Source of the DNA: Helicostylum pulchrum
Lineage: Eukaryota > Mucoromycota > Mucoromycetes > Mucorales > Mucoraceae
Direction: 5' to 3'
Assembly: GCA_025677825.1 (NCBI GenBank)
Contig: JAIXMO010000061.1
Span: forward strand, 62,001-126,000
DNA: 64,000 nt
The first letter of the stretch is position 1, and each line of letters begins with the position of its first letter. The notes below the pieces were generated by a model. The model had not been told where the DNA came from and made no database searches. It was given only the letters and a program-made list of their open reading frames with translations. A program made the position numbers and the translations under genes. Positions 1-11,392 of this stretch are shown here, in pieces.

Positions 1-105
1 GTTCTTTCGGCGGAAAGTGAATACAGTCAAAAAAATCTTTTTCGCGAAGCATAATTGCTATCCTCTCTTTTTCTTTTTTACGTAAAAAAAAAAGTATAAA
101 AAAAA

Positions 106-1361
106 ATGTCGTCTATTGAGGATTTGTTTGGTAAATTGGCCATGACTACAGTGACCACAGTATCCAGAATTGCTCTAAGTCATGCTACAAATGCAGCTAT
201 TGTATGTATATACCTGATACACTTTCTTTTTTAACAATAACAATACTAATTTATGCATGTAGCGAAACGTTACGTCTTATATCACTACCCAATTACCTAA
301 AAATAAACCTGATACAAGAGAAATCCGCACACTTCAACGTCAACTTGACCTTAAAATCAAAAACTTGAAAGTAAGTTGTCCAACACCTACTTAAACCTTG
401 CAGTATATTTAATAAACTTTAGCCTACTATTGATATTATTGCAAGAAGTGTAGCTGATGGCAATCAAGATTTAGAACCTGCATTAGAAATGTGTAACGAC
501 TTGAAACATGACATTGGTGACTTTGCAAATCAAGTAAACTCCATTACCGATCCAGATCAAGTCAAGTTTCGCTTAAAGCGTTTGTTGTCAAACGTCGACG
601 ACGCTATTCCCTCACTTCATTTATCTTTACGCAGCATTGAAAACAAGTCGGGTACTGCGGCCGTATCACCTGCCAAGTTAGTACACGCTTCCCACATCCT
701 ATTAAACCCTCAACAAAAGAAATTCAAAATCAAGTTGTATTCCTTATTTGCCGCTAATTATCGCGAGGCCTCTGCAAAAGGGTTTACCTGGAAGGAAGAG
801 TTTCCTAAATGTGATTTGACCATAGTAAAGAAGTCGAAAGATCAATTGGAATACGCGTTACAAATTACAGAGGATACCAATGATGGACTTTACCACGAGG
901 AAGGAGAAGATAAGAAACAAATGGTGATTGATATTAATCATATTCAACGCATGTATTATACCCAAAGCGGAGAGTTATTAAATATTGAAGATGCTAAAGA
1001 TGCGGTACTTGTAATGAAAGTATCAAAGGGAGAAAAGAAAAAGAATGACGACGATAGTATTACCAGTACAACAGATGAAAAACTTATCCAGGTGAAAGAA
1101 ACTGCTCCGGAAATTGTAAAGGAAGAATTGCAAGAAGCGCAATGGTACGCAGTTGGTTTATGGACGGATCAAGACGACGAAGAAGAGGATAGTAGCGATG
1201 ATGAAAAGAGTGATAAAACGAAGAGTACAAGTAGTGTTTCAGATTTCTCGCTTAATTTGTTATTATTGGAAAGCGTGATCAAGTTGGCGTTACTGGAAAT
1301 CACAGAACAAATGAATCATTTACAAGCTTCTGATGAGTTAATCACTTTATACATGAAATAA
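106..1361 (+). CDS. Yrb30-type RanGTP-binding protein
   Basis: Three exons (106-201, 263-370, 423-1361) join in frame through GTATGT and GTAAGT donors and give 380 residues. The N-terminal part (start MSSIEDLFGKLAM; then a helical stretch with IRTLQRQLDLKIKNLK and PTIDIIARSVADGN) has the pattern I associate with the fungal Ran-binding family (yeast Yrb30), which binds GTP-loaded Ran and takes part in nucleocytoplasmic transport. Around residues 318-340 there is a highly acidic D/E/S stretch, followed by a hydrophobic helix near the C-terminus. The start is the first ATG after an A-rich leader and is needed to keep the conserved N-terminus. The family call rests on remembered pattern, not on an alignment; the exon structure is firm. 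Confidence 0.72.
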
Positions 1362-2516
1362 ACTGGGGTGTTACTTACTCTTAATAGTTTAATTGTTAAA
1401 TAATAATAAAAAACTATGTATACACATGGTATACCATATCGCCACCTTAAAACTAGCCGAGTTTTCAATTGTCTCTTCCGTACTCTACTTTGGTGTTTTT
1501 ATTCAAACAAGAAAAGTGAGAAGGAAAACGACGCTGTTAAGAGACATGTAACACATAGGATAGTAAAAATGAGCTGTTTTAACCTTCATAAATAAGATAT
1601 GCCAACATTTTCATCTATACCTATTAGTTTCAAGGTTTTTTTTTTTTTCTTTACAGACTTGATCCATTTATCTTTAATTACAAGTTGATAGCTCACAGTG
1701 CTTACTTTAAACTACTATACAGTAGCGGATCTATTTAAGGGCGACTGAAATATGGAAGAAAGTCACCCTTATATCGAACATACCCTTATTATCGTGCAGT
1801 GAATAATTACTTCTAAAGGAAAAAAGCTCGCTGAGATACCTGAGTTTAAATAATCACTCACATAAGAAATCACTGCCAAAAATTACAGTTATAATAAATA
1901 TTAGTTTTTATTTTTTAAAGAAACATTTGAACCCAAGTTATCTAATACATATTTGTCGTTATAAAAACGAGCTTTTTTGTTTTTTTTTCAATTGTCATTT
2001 TTGGGGTCAACCCCTTTTGTGTTTTTGTGGTTATTTTACAGCTACTCCTTATCCAATTTGCCTATCTTTGTGGAAAAAACACGGATAGTATAGAACTCAT
2101 TTAGACGCTTCTAATACATTTTAAATCATATCTCTAATGCAAAAACTGAAAGAGTAATCGCTTTTTTAGACGTTTTTTTTTTTTAGTAAAAAAATACACC
2201 TTTTTAGTGTAACTTCGTGTAACCATTTTCAGAGCTTCGTGATTGCATAAAATGTAGCTTTTTATTACCGCGTTTAATTACAGCACAGAATATAGATATC
2301 TAAAAACTATACAGTAAATATGGAGGCTAACAAAAAAAAAGATGGGTTATTTTAAATAAACAAAAATCTGCGTCATCGCTCAGCAATAAGATTACGTGTC
2401 AATAAAAAACATTTTCAGCTCTTTTTTTCTTCGTTTAATGGTAACCAAGCAGAATTAACTCAAGGTAAGTTCGCTTACTTAGTAAAACGAGGGTTGGAGA
2501 GCACATGCTGGGTATA

Positions 2517-2555
2517 TTAGGCGAATGGACCCGTAAGGTCACCAAGCCTTGCCCA
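2517..2555. repeat. 39-bp internal repeat, first unit of copy 1
   Basis: Starts TTAGGCGA and contains GGACCCGTAAGGTCACCAAG followed by CCTTGCCCA. It is repeated with a few changes 158 bp downstream, and both units are kept in the second element copy. It is notably more GC-rich than the rest of the element and contains small hairpin-forming words (GACC/GGTC, AAGG/CCTT). Confidence 0.8.
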
Positions 2556-2674
2556 CTTCCTAGTAGCTGACCTATTGACGTGGTTGTGTTGTGAATGGAT
2601 GATCACGTACTCCTACAAGTAGCAATGTAGCAGCTCTCTTCCAAAAGTTTTGACAAGTGGCGCACGTCTTTATA

Positions 2675-2713
2675 TTAGGCGATAGGACCCGTAAGGTTAC
2701 CAAGCCTTGCCCA
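2675..2713. repeat. 39-bp internal repeat, second unit of copy 1
   Basis: Same motif as the unit at 2517 with three or so substitutions (GCGATAGG instead of GCGAATGG, GGTTACC instead of GGTCACC). The distance between units is the same in the second copy of the element. Confidence 0.8.
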
Positions 2714-3731
2714 ATGCCTACGCAGCATAACAGCCATTAACTCTTACAAATATGCGGTTTACTAATTTTTTTCTTTAGGTTATCTGTCATCTTGCACCCA
2801 ATAGTCTTATTAACTATATTTTAGTATTTAAAGTAGCAAACAAGTTATCTTTTTCATCTTGCAAAATAAATTATTACTTTTTTTATTAATGTCAATTAAA
2901 ATAGTACAAAGCTATTTATTGAAATATCACATAACAGTACGTTTTAAAACTACTAGCTATGATGTATAGGTCTAAAAAAAAAATTCATTCACTGTATCTG
3001 GCTTACACTTCATTCCTTTCCAATCTTTCATTACTTAGCAACAGTCTGTATTTAATTACGTTTCCTAGTTAGTTTTCTAAAGATTCACTGCTGATAACCG
3101 CTCCATTCAACTAACTATAAACGTTTTATCCTTATATTTTAATCACTTTGTAAGGTTTATGTTACTATTCTCTCTCTATCAGTTTGATTATTATCCTTTG
3201 TTTTAATAACATTGATTGTTACTACACTTTTGAAGACCAGTTAGACGCTTTTATATAAATTAAATAAGGCTTTTTTTTTATTATCACTTTTAAATTTATT
3301 TTATATATTTAGTAGTTTTATGAAGTTGGATTCCACTTTCAAATCGAATAGTGGTGATAGAGGTGTTAAAGCGGGGGACCGAAGATGTTCTGGAGAAACC
3401 CACCCTTAAATCTGCTACCCCCCTAAATAGAGCCGCTACTGTATAATAATATCTACGGCTCTAAATATATTCCTGAATCCTACCACTGATAAATATTTGC
3501 ATTACTTACAACAACCTATTTGCAAAATACATGTCTTCATACAATCCATACCGAAAGTCGTGTACAACTGCCTCTCATGCGATCTTCCAATTAATGAATG
3601 TTTACGGTCACAAAGTGGTAATTTGATGACGTAGAAGGCAAACATTTTCGAAATTTGATACCCCACAAGCGTAGGGGATTGTGATATTTTTTTTCCTCTT
3701 TTTGTTATATTTCTTCTAATTTTTTACCGTA

Positions 3732-4460
3732 ATGACCTCCCCACTCGTCGCTAGAACAGCCATGCTTAGCCGTTCAGTATTCGCTAAGCCTGCCTTATTA
3801 AATTCTGTCCGTTTTTCATCTTCTCAAAATAAGGATGTTATTCATCTCGAAAACGAACCTATCCTCAGTGTAGAGAACCTCTCCGGTGCACCAGGTATAT
3901 AAACACAACAATTTTATAAAGAAAGAGAATCACGGAAGAGAATTTTTTTGTAACTTATTCTATTTTTTTTTTTCAGAGTCTTTATTGGAACGTAATGTTC
4001 GTATTTTCAAGCCTACTCGTACTCCCGTTCAACAAGGTAAGAACGGTACCAGACTCTGGCGTATTGATTTCGATATTTTGGAAGACGGTAACCGTTGGGA
4101 AAACCCTCTTATGGGTTGGGCTTCCAGGTAAAAAAAAAAAAAAAGAGAGAATTGCATAAAATTAGAGGTTTTTTTTTATCTGACATGTTTATGATTATTT
4201 TTTTTAGTTCCGATTATCAACAACCTTTGACTATGAAGTTCATTTCAAAGGAGGATGCTATCAGATTTGCTGAAAAGCAAGGTAAAAAAAAAAGTAGAAT
4301 TGTCCTGTCAAAATATATATATATTAAATGATTTTCTTCTGTCTTGATAGGTTGGAACTATTATGTTCAAGAACCTAAGGTTGCTAAGATTGTTAAGAAG
4401 ACTTATGCTGAAAACTTCGTCTATTCCGCTACCAAGTTAAGAACCATCATGACCAAATAG
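3732..4460 (+). CDS. Complex I subunit NDUFS4 (18-21 kDa, AQDQ type)
   Basis: Four exons (3732-3894, 3977-4127, 4208-4281, 4351-4460) encode about 165 residues. The first 30 residues are basic and Ser/Ala-rich, a typical mitochondrial presequence. The mature part contains RNVRIFKPTRTPVQQG, WRIDFDILEDGNRWENPLMG, LTMKFISKEDAIRFAEKQGW and a Lys-rich C-terminus, the hallmark of the ETC complex I NDUFS4 family (PF04800), an accessory subunit at the hydrophilic arm that stabilises NADH:ubiquinone oxidoreductase. All three introns carry GT and AG and restore family residues exactly (PESLL, ASSSDY, KQGWNY). The gene ends convergent to the Lon gene with under 300 bp between stops. Confidence 0.93.
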
Positions 4461-4742
4461 ATTATGTATAAACGCAACCAACCTCCAAAAACCCAACTCG
4501 ATTTTTCTTATTCCAAGCTTGCTCCCCCAAAAAAAATAAAAAAGATAATTCATATTTGAAAAAGGGGAAAGATTTATGGACTTTATATCTGCAGCAATAA
4601 CAGGATTCTTTTATTTAGTATATATTTAAAAAGTCGATATGATTCAGGAACATATTGTTTGAAGGGAAGGAGGGGAGGGGTTTAGCGATATTTTTTTTTA
4701 CTGCAATATATTATATAGAAATATACTTTTTTTAAAAGAAAA

Positions 4743-7738
4743 CTACAAGTTACTCTCGTATACACGATTGTTCCACTCTTCAGAACCTTTTTGGACTAAT
4801 GCAGATACCAATACTTCCCAAATATGCTTTACAAATACAAAATGAATATCGTCCTTGATTTTTTCAGGCACATCTTGTTCTACATCCACTTGATTAAGGA
4901 AAGGTAAGATAATTTTACGAATACCAGCCCGATGAGCAGACACAACTTTTTCTTTAATTCCTCCTACTGGTAACACTTGACCTCGTAACGAAATTTCACC
5001 TGTCATAGCTGTTGTAGTAGGAACATTGCATCCAGAATAAAGTGAGACAATTGCACAAACTAACGTAACACCTATACCAATTTTATTTTTTTTCGTCAGT
5101 TATTGTATTAAGAAATAAATATTTATAACAAACCTGCTGAAGGACCATCTTTACTAACTGATCCGGCTGGAAAATGAATATGAACATCATCATATTCAAC
5201 CAGCTTTTCTTTTGCCAATGAAGTTAATTTAAGTTCAAACGCATGAGTCTTGACCCAAGACAAGGCTAATTGCGCTGACTCCCGAATCACCTTTCCTAGT
5301 GATCCGGTTAAATGAAGTTTACCATCACCTGGCATTTTCGAAACCTCAACAAACAAGATACCTCCACTGCCCGCACCTGAATAAGCTAACCCAGTCACTA
5401 CACCTGGATAAGCTTCCCTTTCAGATATTTCTTTGTGATATTTGGCTCTCTTAAATAAAATAAAAAAATTTCAGTACCTATATAATTAAAAAAAAAAAAA
5501 CTTACACCTAATATTTGTACAACATTGTTCACATATATAAACGGGACATAACTAAATTGCTGACCTTTTTCTTTGAGCTCAGCAAACTCTACACACTTGG
5601 CACGAATAACTGAAGCCAACGCACGCTCCAGCGTACGCACCCCACCCTCTCTGGTATAATTCTCTGCAATATACAAAATAGCTTCATCCGCAAACTTAAT
5701 CTGTAGCAATTGCAGCCCATGAGCCAATGTTTGCTTTGGTATTAAATGAGTTTTCGAAATATGCAATTTTTCATCAAACGTGTAACCATGAAGTTCAATC
5801 ACCTCCATACGATCCAACAAGGCATCCGGAATTGTGTCCAACGAATTAGCTGTAGCAATAAATAAAACACTGGACAAATCAAAAGGTACATTTAAATAAT
5901 GATCACTGAAACTATCGTTTTGCTCAGGGTCAAGTACTTCCAGGAGTGCTGCTGCTGGGTCTCCATTGCGGGTGGATCGTGTCATTTTATCAATTTCGTC
6001 TAGAAGGAATAATGGGTTATTGACTTCACATCTTCGAAGTCCTTGTATGATTAAACCGGGCATAGAGCCAATGTATGTACGTCGATGACCTCTATTTTTT
6101 GTATATATATAAATTAGTAGTTATTATACACCCACACATGTTTATACACGTACCTTATTTCTGCTTCATCTCTAACACCACCCAATGAAATGCGATGGAA
6201 ATTTCGGGACATTGCTCGTGCAATAGATTTTCCAAGTGAGGTTTTACCTACTCCAGGCTACATGTACAACAATAATAAAGTTAGTCATATTACTTTCTTT
6301 TTTTTCCCATCGCCAAAAAAAAAAACTAACCGGACCGACAAGACACAAAATAGGTGCTTTTAAATCCCCTTTGATCTTAATCACAGACAAATACTCAATA
6401 ATCCTCTTTTTAACATGCTGTAATCCGAAATGATCTTGATCCAGCTGAGCCTTTGCTTTTAAAATATCTATTGATTGTTTAGACTTTTTATCCCAAGGTA
6501 CTGATGCTAACCACTGTAAATAGTTTATTGAAACTGAATGTTCTGAAGATGTAGGTGATAAATTTTTCACTTTCTTTAATTCTCGTTGTGCAATGGTAAG
6601 AACCTTGTCTGGCAAGTTGCTCCCGACTAATCGACGATGAATTTCAGCTAATTCATCTTCTTCGGGTACAGAAGATGCAATACTACTACCTGAAGATGCA
6701 CTACTTGATGATGATCCACTTTTATTTTCTCCTTTTTCACTTTGAATTACTGACAACTATAATTACAAATATATTAAAACTTAAAAAATAGTTGTATGAC
6801 AAATGATGCTATATATATATATGTTTTACCTGTTGACGTAAATAAAATTCCCTTTGTCTTTGACCTAACGTCCCATCAATACCCGTTCCCAAGTTATCCG
6901 AGATCTGAAGTACATGTATTTGTCTTGTCAACCACTCGGAAGCCATCCGCAATCTATCCTTTAATAAAGGAGCAGCCAAAATATTCACTCTTTCTTCAAA
7001 CGTAGTTTCAATCACTGAAACCAACAAATACGCAAGTGAAGAGACTTGTTTCGAATCAATCACTTCCGACAATTGTCGTAGTAAAGAATCCGGTAACCTT
7101 AATTCCCTCATCTTGACCAAGAATTTTCGTGACAGGTCTTTAAAGTTGATTGACAAACCGTTTTCTTCAAAACTTAACTGTGAAAAGATACTAATATCAT
7201 CTTTATGATACGCAACATTCGCCATCCAACCACCTGGGTATGGCGTCGTAGAAGAATCATGTTGATAAATAGAATTTACTTGAAATCGTACCACACCTTC
7301 AACAAAGACACCGAATAAATTCGTACCAGACCTTTGGACACGAACAATACGTGCCAAGCAACCGTAATTTAACATTTTATTGCGACTATCTTCTGATAAT
7401 AATAGACCATCATCAGTTTTGATTTTATTATCTTGATTAAAAGTCATATGAGGTAAAGGAAGTTGAGGTAAAGGAAGTTGAGGTGCTTGAGATACAATAT
7501 GATTACTCTCTGGATTGTCGAACAGGGTCTTTTTAACCTTAGGTGGCACTGGAATACACCCAACATAAATATCCGGCATAGGTGTATTGTTGCTGGATGA
7601 AATGGCTTCTAGACGAAAGTAACCTTTGGTAAGATCGCGTGCTTGATGTCCGTGGATCATAATACGCAGTAACACGTCTGGAAAAAGGACCTTACCATCC
7701 AGAGGTACTATAATAACGTTTTCCGGATAATTATTCAT
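4743..7738 (-). CDS. Lon protease homologue, peroxisomal type
   Basis: Six exons (7738-6830, 6756-6331, 6257-6154, 6091-5506, 5449-5134, 5071-4743) give 889 residues. An N-terminal LON substrate-binding domain (about 8-260) is followed by a Ser-rich insert, an AAA+ module with Walker A GPPGVGKTS (near 443) and Walker B LFLLDEID (near 507), and a protease domain with the catalytic serine in KDGPSAG (near 778) and lysine in GGIKEK (near 820). It is an ATP-dependent serine protease. There is no mitochondrial presequence (start [15 protein letters not shown]) and the C-terminus ends SNL, which resembles a type 1 peroxisomal signal, so LONP2/Pln is preferred over mitochondrial Pim1. The compartment is inferred. 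Intron 2 interrupts Walker A between GP and PGVGKT. Confidence 0.9.
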
Positions 7739-9403
7739 TAATGCAAGATTGTATGGATATATAAAAAGAAAAAAAGAAAAAAAAAAGAAAAAAAAAGAAA
7801 CGAAAGGTAATTATACTGTTTGTACAACATGTGAAAGAACCACACTTTTACTCACATCTTTTTGTGTCACGAGTAAATGCATAAAATACAGTTAATCATA
7901 CCTTTTTTTTATAAAAAAAATGAACGTGTTTTATGTACGTCTTTATTACGGTGACTAATTATACTTAATTACATACGTATACATGGTCTCCAACATACAA
8001 AGAGGCGCATATCGCGAAATATATAACTTGTTTATTTTCTTGTTTGGGTGGGAAAGTCGCACACCGACACCTTAAATCCAGGGATACTCAAATTCTTCCT
8101 ATAAAAGGAACACGCTATTTTTATTTCATAATCATTTAACTCGCCTTTATAAAAACCCCTCTTCCTCTCACTCGCTACCGTTTTATTATTGTCTTCTTAT
8201 AACTAGTACAACAACGAATTCTTTTACTTGCGTGCGTCTGTAAAAATAAAGAAACGAGATTTTTTGTTACCTGTGCTTAGGACTAAGAATTCATCTTGAG
8301 CTAAAGTAGCAAGAATACCACAAGTAATAATGCGATTCTCTTATTCAAAAACGGCTTTTTAATGTTTATAATGAATCGACAACAAAAGTCATATTTAGAA
8401 GTCAATATATGCCATTCGAGTTTCATTAATGCGAGAGTATGGTCTGCAAGTGAAGCATATAAAGAGACTATTTTTTTGAAAAAAAATGCTGGAGCTCCAG
8501 AGATGTTACACGTAAAGCATCAAAGGTAAGTGGTATTAAAATCAGCATCACCTTTAATTAACATGGTTTCCCTAAGTATTTCTTCCCTCCGATTTTGCTA
8601 ATGCTATTATCAGACTTGAATTTGAGAGGGGAAATGCATGAACTGGATGGAAAAAGATATACTCTCTTCCCATTTATAACAATCTAACTATCATAATTGC
8701 TTAACGAGGAAGAATAAGCTGCACAGTTGAACCGAGTTTGATTCTAACAAACAATTGCACCTTTCTTGTAAATAACTGTTTTTTTTCTGTCACTAAAGAC
8801 GCGAATGCTACCGAAATATGTATATGTGCTCTTTCAAATGTATTTACAGCCCTATCATGCCCGACTTTTGGGTAAACACAATTCTTCTGTTCGCGTTTAC
8901 CCGTCTTGTTCGACCATTAATAAATTATGGAAACAAGTCTACCCACTATTATTAAACTGGTACAATTATCTTTGTTAATGAACACATTTTGTAGGTGTTC
9001 TTTGTCTACAGACGGTTAATAGCATTGAGGCTTAAAAAAAAGACTCCGCGCCCTGTTTCCTTTTGTATTTTTTATTTTCTCGAAACGTGAAAAGTATAAG
9101 TATCTTTGTGTATCAATAATATAAATATCACACTTTTAATGCAGAATTATGAGTGCTGTAAAAGAAAACCCCATTCAATACACTCGAGAAAAAAAACATA
9201 GAGTACAGTGTAAGGACAGCCTAAACAGAAATATCCAGTCACCTTTGTAAAATGTCAACCAAATTCAAGCCCAAACAAGGGGGGACAGGGGGACGAATAT
9301 CATGTAAAGAAAAAAAAACGAACGAGGCAAAAAAAGGTCAAGTCAAGTTTTTTTCTTCTCTCTTTTGTATATTTTTTTTAGTGATAGTAAACCAACATAT
9401 AAA
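7739..9403. other. Intergenic, divergent promoter region
   Basis: Lies between the divergently transcribed Lon and COQ1-like genes. It is AT-rich with several A/T runs. A short open stretch starting ATG at 8370 and ending at a GTAAGT at 8526 could be one exon of an unrecognised small gene, but no partner exon was found. No tRNA or transposon was recognised. Confidence 0.5.
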
Positions 9404-10865
9404 ATGTTGTCACGCAGTATAAAAAGAGCTTTAAAAATTAACCCAGTATTGATAAGAACAAGTTCAGTTGGTTCCTTTCACCATTCAGCTCGGTTACTTG
9501 AAAAGAATGCCACTCAATTGAAACAAAACGTTGGACCGTTTGATAAGTTAGCACAAGGCTTTAACGCTATAAAGACGACTATTTTAAACGCACCACCGCT
9601 TCAAAATTTAACTAGTCCTGCGATCGAGACCATTCCTTTTACTGGTAAAGCAGAAAGTTGGGATGAAGCAGTCAAAGAAGCACAAAGTTTAGTAAGTTCC
9701 GCCGACCAAGAAAGAATCTTTGACCCGGTCAAGTTGATTGGTAAAGATTTATGGGAGTTGAAAGGAAATATCACTAGTTTATTAGGGTCGGGTCACCCTT
9801 TTGTCAATACAATTGGAAAGCATTATTTACAAGGTGATACTAACCGTATTCGACCTTTATTGGTACTTTTGATCGCTAAAGCAACTAGTGTTGCTGAAAA
9901 GAAGACTGCTAACCAACTTTTGTTGGATAATGGAAATGATGGAGACGTGACAGAGATTACAACTATGGATAACCCCATCCTACCTACTCAAAGGAGATTA
10001 GCAGAGATTAGTGAGATGATTTATACTTCAACTTTACTTCATTACGATATTATCGATAATAATACAGAGGTGGTTAATCCCGGCTTTGGTAATAAATTAG
10101 CTGTCTTGGCAGGTGATTTCTTGTTGGCGCGTGCTTCGCTTGCTTTGGCTCAGTTGAGAAAGGCAGAATGTATTGAGTTAATTGCAACTTGTATCGCCGA
10201 TATTGTCGAAGGTGAATTTATGCAACTTCAAAATCCAAGAGAAAAAAATCCGGATGAAAAGAAGGCCTTTGATTATTATATGGAAAAGGCTTATATGAAG
10301 TCTGGTAGTTTAATCGCTCAAAGTTGTAAAGCTTCTGCTGTGTTAGGTGGTTGTTCAAGAGAAGTTACTCAATCTACTTACGAATACGGTAAACATTTGG
10401 GTATTGCATTTCAGGTATAAAAAAATAAGAAGAAAAACATGGTTTTTTTATGGATGTATATGCTGATATAGGTTGTAATTGATTAGTTATTTGACGATAT
10501 TCGTGCATTCTCAGCAAGTGCTGCTGATATCAATAAGAAGACAGCTTCAACTTGGATTAATGCACCTGTATTATTAGCCTGGGAGGAGTTCCCAGAATTA
10601 GGTCCTTTGGTCGAACGCGGATTTGCTGAGGAAGGAGATATTGAAAAGGTAATCGAGTATTTTATATGCCCGTGTATATGTTGACTTATACTTTTATGTG
10701 TAGGCTCGAGTGTTAGTTTATAAGAGTAGTGGATTAAAAAAGACACTTGTTTTAGCAAATCAACATGTCGAATCAGCGGTTGAATCCATAGCTAAACTTC
10801 CTTCTTCCGAAGCAAAGTCGGCATTAATTCAGTTGGCTAAAAACTTACCAACAAGAAAGGATTAG
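9404..10865 (+). CDS. COQ1-like polyprenyl diphosphate synthase with eroded Asp motifs
   Basis: Three exons (9404-10414, 10487-10648, 10704-10865) give 444 residues. The basic N-terminus (MLSRSIKRALK) suggests mitochondrial import. Family signatures of long-chain trans-prenyl synthases (PDSS1/Coq1, ubiquinone side chain) are clear: RRLAEISEMI, FGNKLAVLAGDFLLARAS, EGEFMQLQ and a C-terminus with AKLPSSEAKSALIQLAKNLPTRKD. The residues that normally make the enzyme work are altered: the first DDxxD motif reads YDIID (near 215) and the following RRG is missing, the second reads DDIRA (near 340), and the IPP-binding GKxxRP reads TNRIRP. The nearest intron acceptor (10470-10471) would give an in-frame stop; the next AG (10485-10486) restores FQLFDDIRAF. 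It may be a non-catalytic partner subunit, like Dlp1/PDSS2, rather than the enzyme itself. Confidence 0.82.
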
Positions 10866-11392
10866 ATTTTTCTTTTGTGTAAATAGACTTCATATATAAA
10901 CCTCCATTTTTACTAGAAAAATTACGCCCAAATATGGGGGGAGAAAACTTTATTTTATTCTTTTAAATGTGTATTAGATGTCTCGTAAGAGTGTATAGCT
11001 GGTATGCGATTCACTTTGTTATACACATGTTTTTGGTATTAGTATCGAACGGCTGAATAAAAAAGTTATCGATAGTAAAAGAATTAAAACTGCAGAATAG
11101 TATGTCAATACCTCCAAAAATCAAGTTCATTTATACGAGATAAAGAAGAAATCATGGTGTCTTTTCCTATCGATTTAAACTTGAACCTTGTAGTCGCCGT
11201 ATTGGACACGTTTCTTACTGTAAATAAAGAGAAATCCCCTGTGGCTTTGAGGCATATTTATCATGTTACGTAAATGGATAGTTCTCGAGGTGTAGATTCA
11301 TACATCGAATTACATCGTAAGTCACAATGTGACACTGCTTGAAAAACATTTTTTTATATAAAAACATTTTTTTTCTTTTCCATATATATATA
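10866..11392. other. Intergenic, nothing recognised
   Basis: AT-rich spacer between two plus-strand genes. No ORF, RNA gene or repeat was recognised. Confidence 0.5.

Larger units (their letters stand above)
1720..3441. mobile_element. Non-autonomous TIR element, copy 1 (1.72 kb)
   Basis: The ends are inverted repeats: CAGTAGCGGATCTATTT on the left and its near-perfect complement ending GCCGCTACTG on the right. Both are bordered by TA (1718-1719 and 3442-3443), as expected for Tc1/mariner-type TA target duplication. The interior has no ORF worth calling and is AT-rich with several T runs. A second copy lies at 25872-27570. The core (about 1790-3240) is nearly identical between copies while the outer 100-200 bp differ by small indels. 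Absence of any transposase makes it non-autonomous. The superfamily call is inferred from TA and the CAG start only. Confidence 0.85.

Noticed and set aside
8370..8525. Open stretch from ATG to a GTAAGT upstream of the COQ1-like gene
   Set aside because: No second exon, no family resemblance, and composition like intergenic DNA.
10470..10486. Apparent in-frame stop in the COQ1-like gene after exon 1
   Set aside because: It appears only if the first AG (10470-10471) is used; the next AG at 10485-10486 restores FQLFDDIRAF, so the gene is not a pseudogene on this account.
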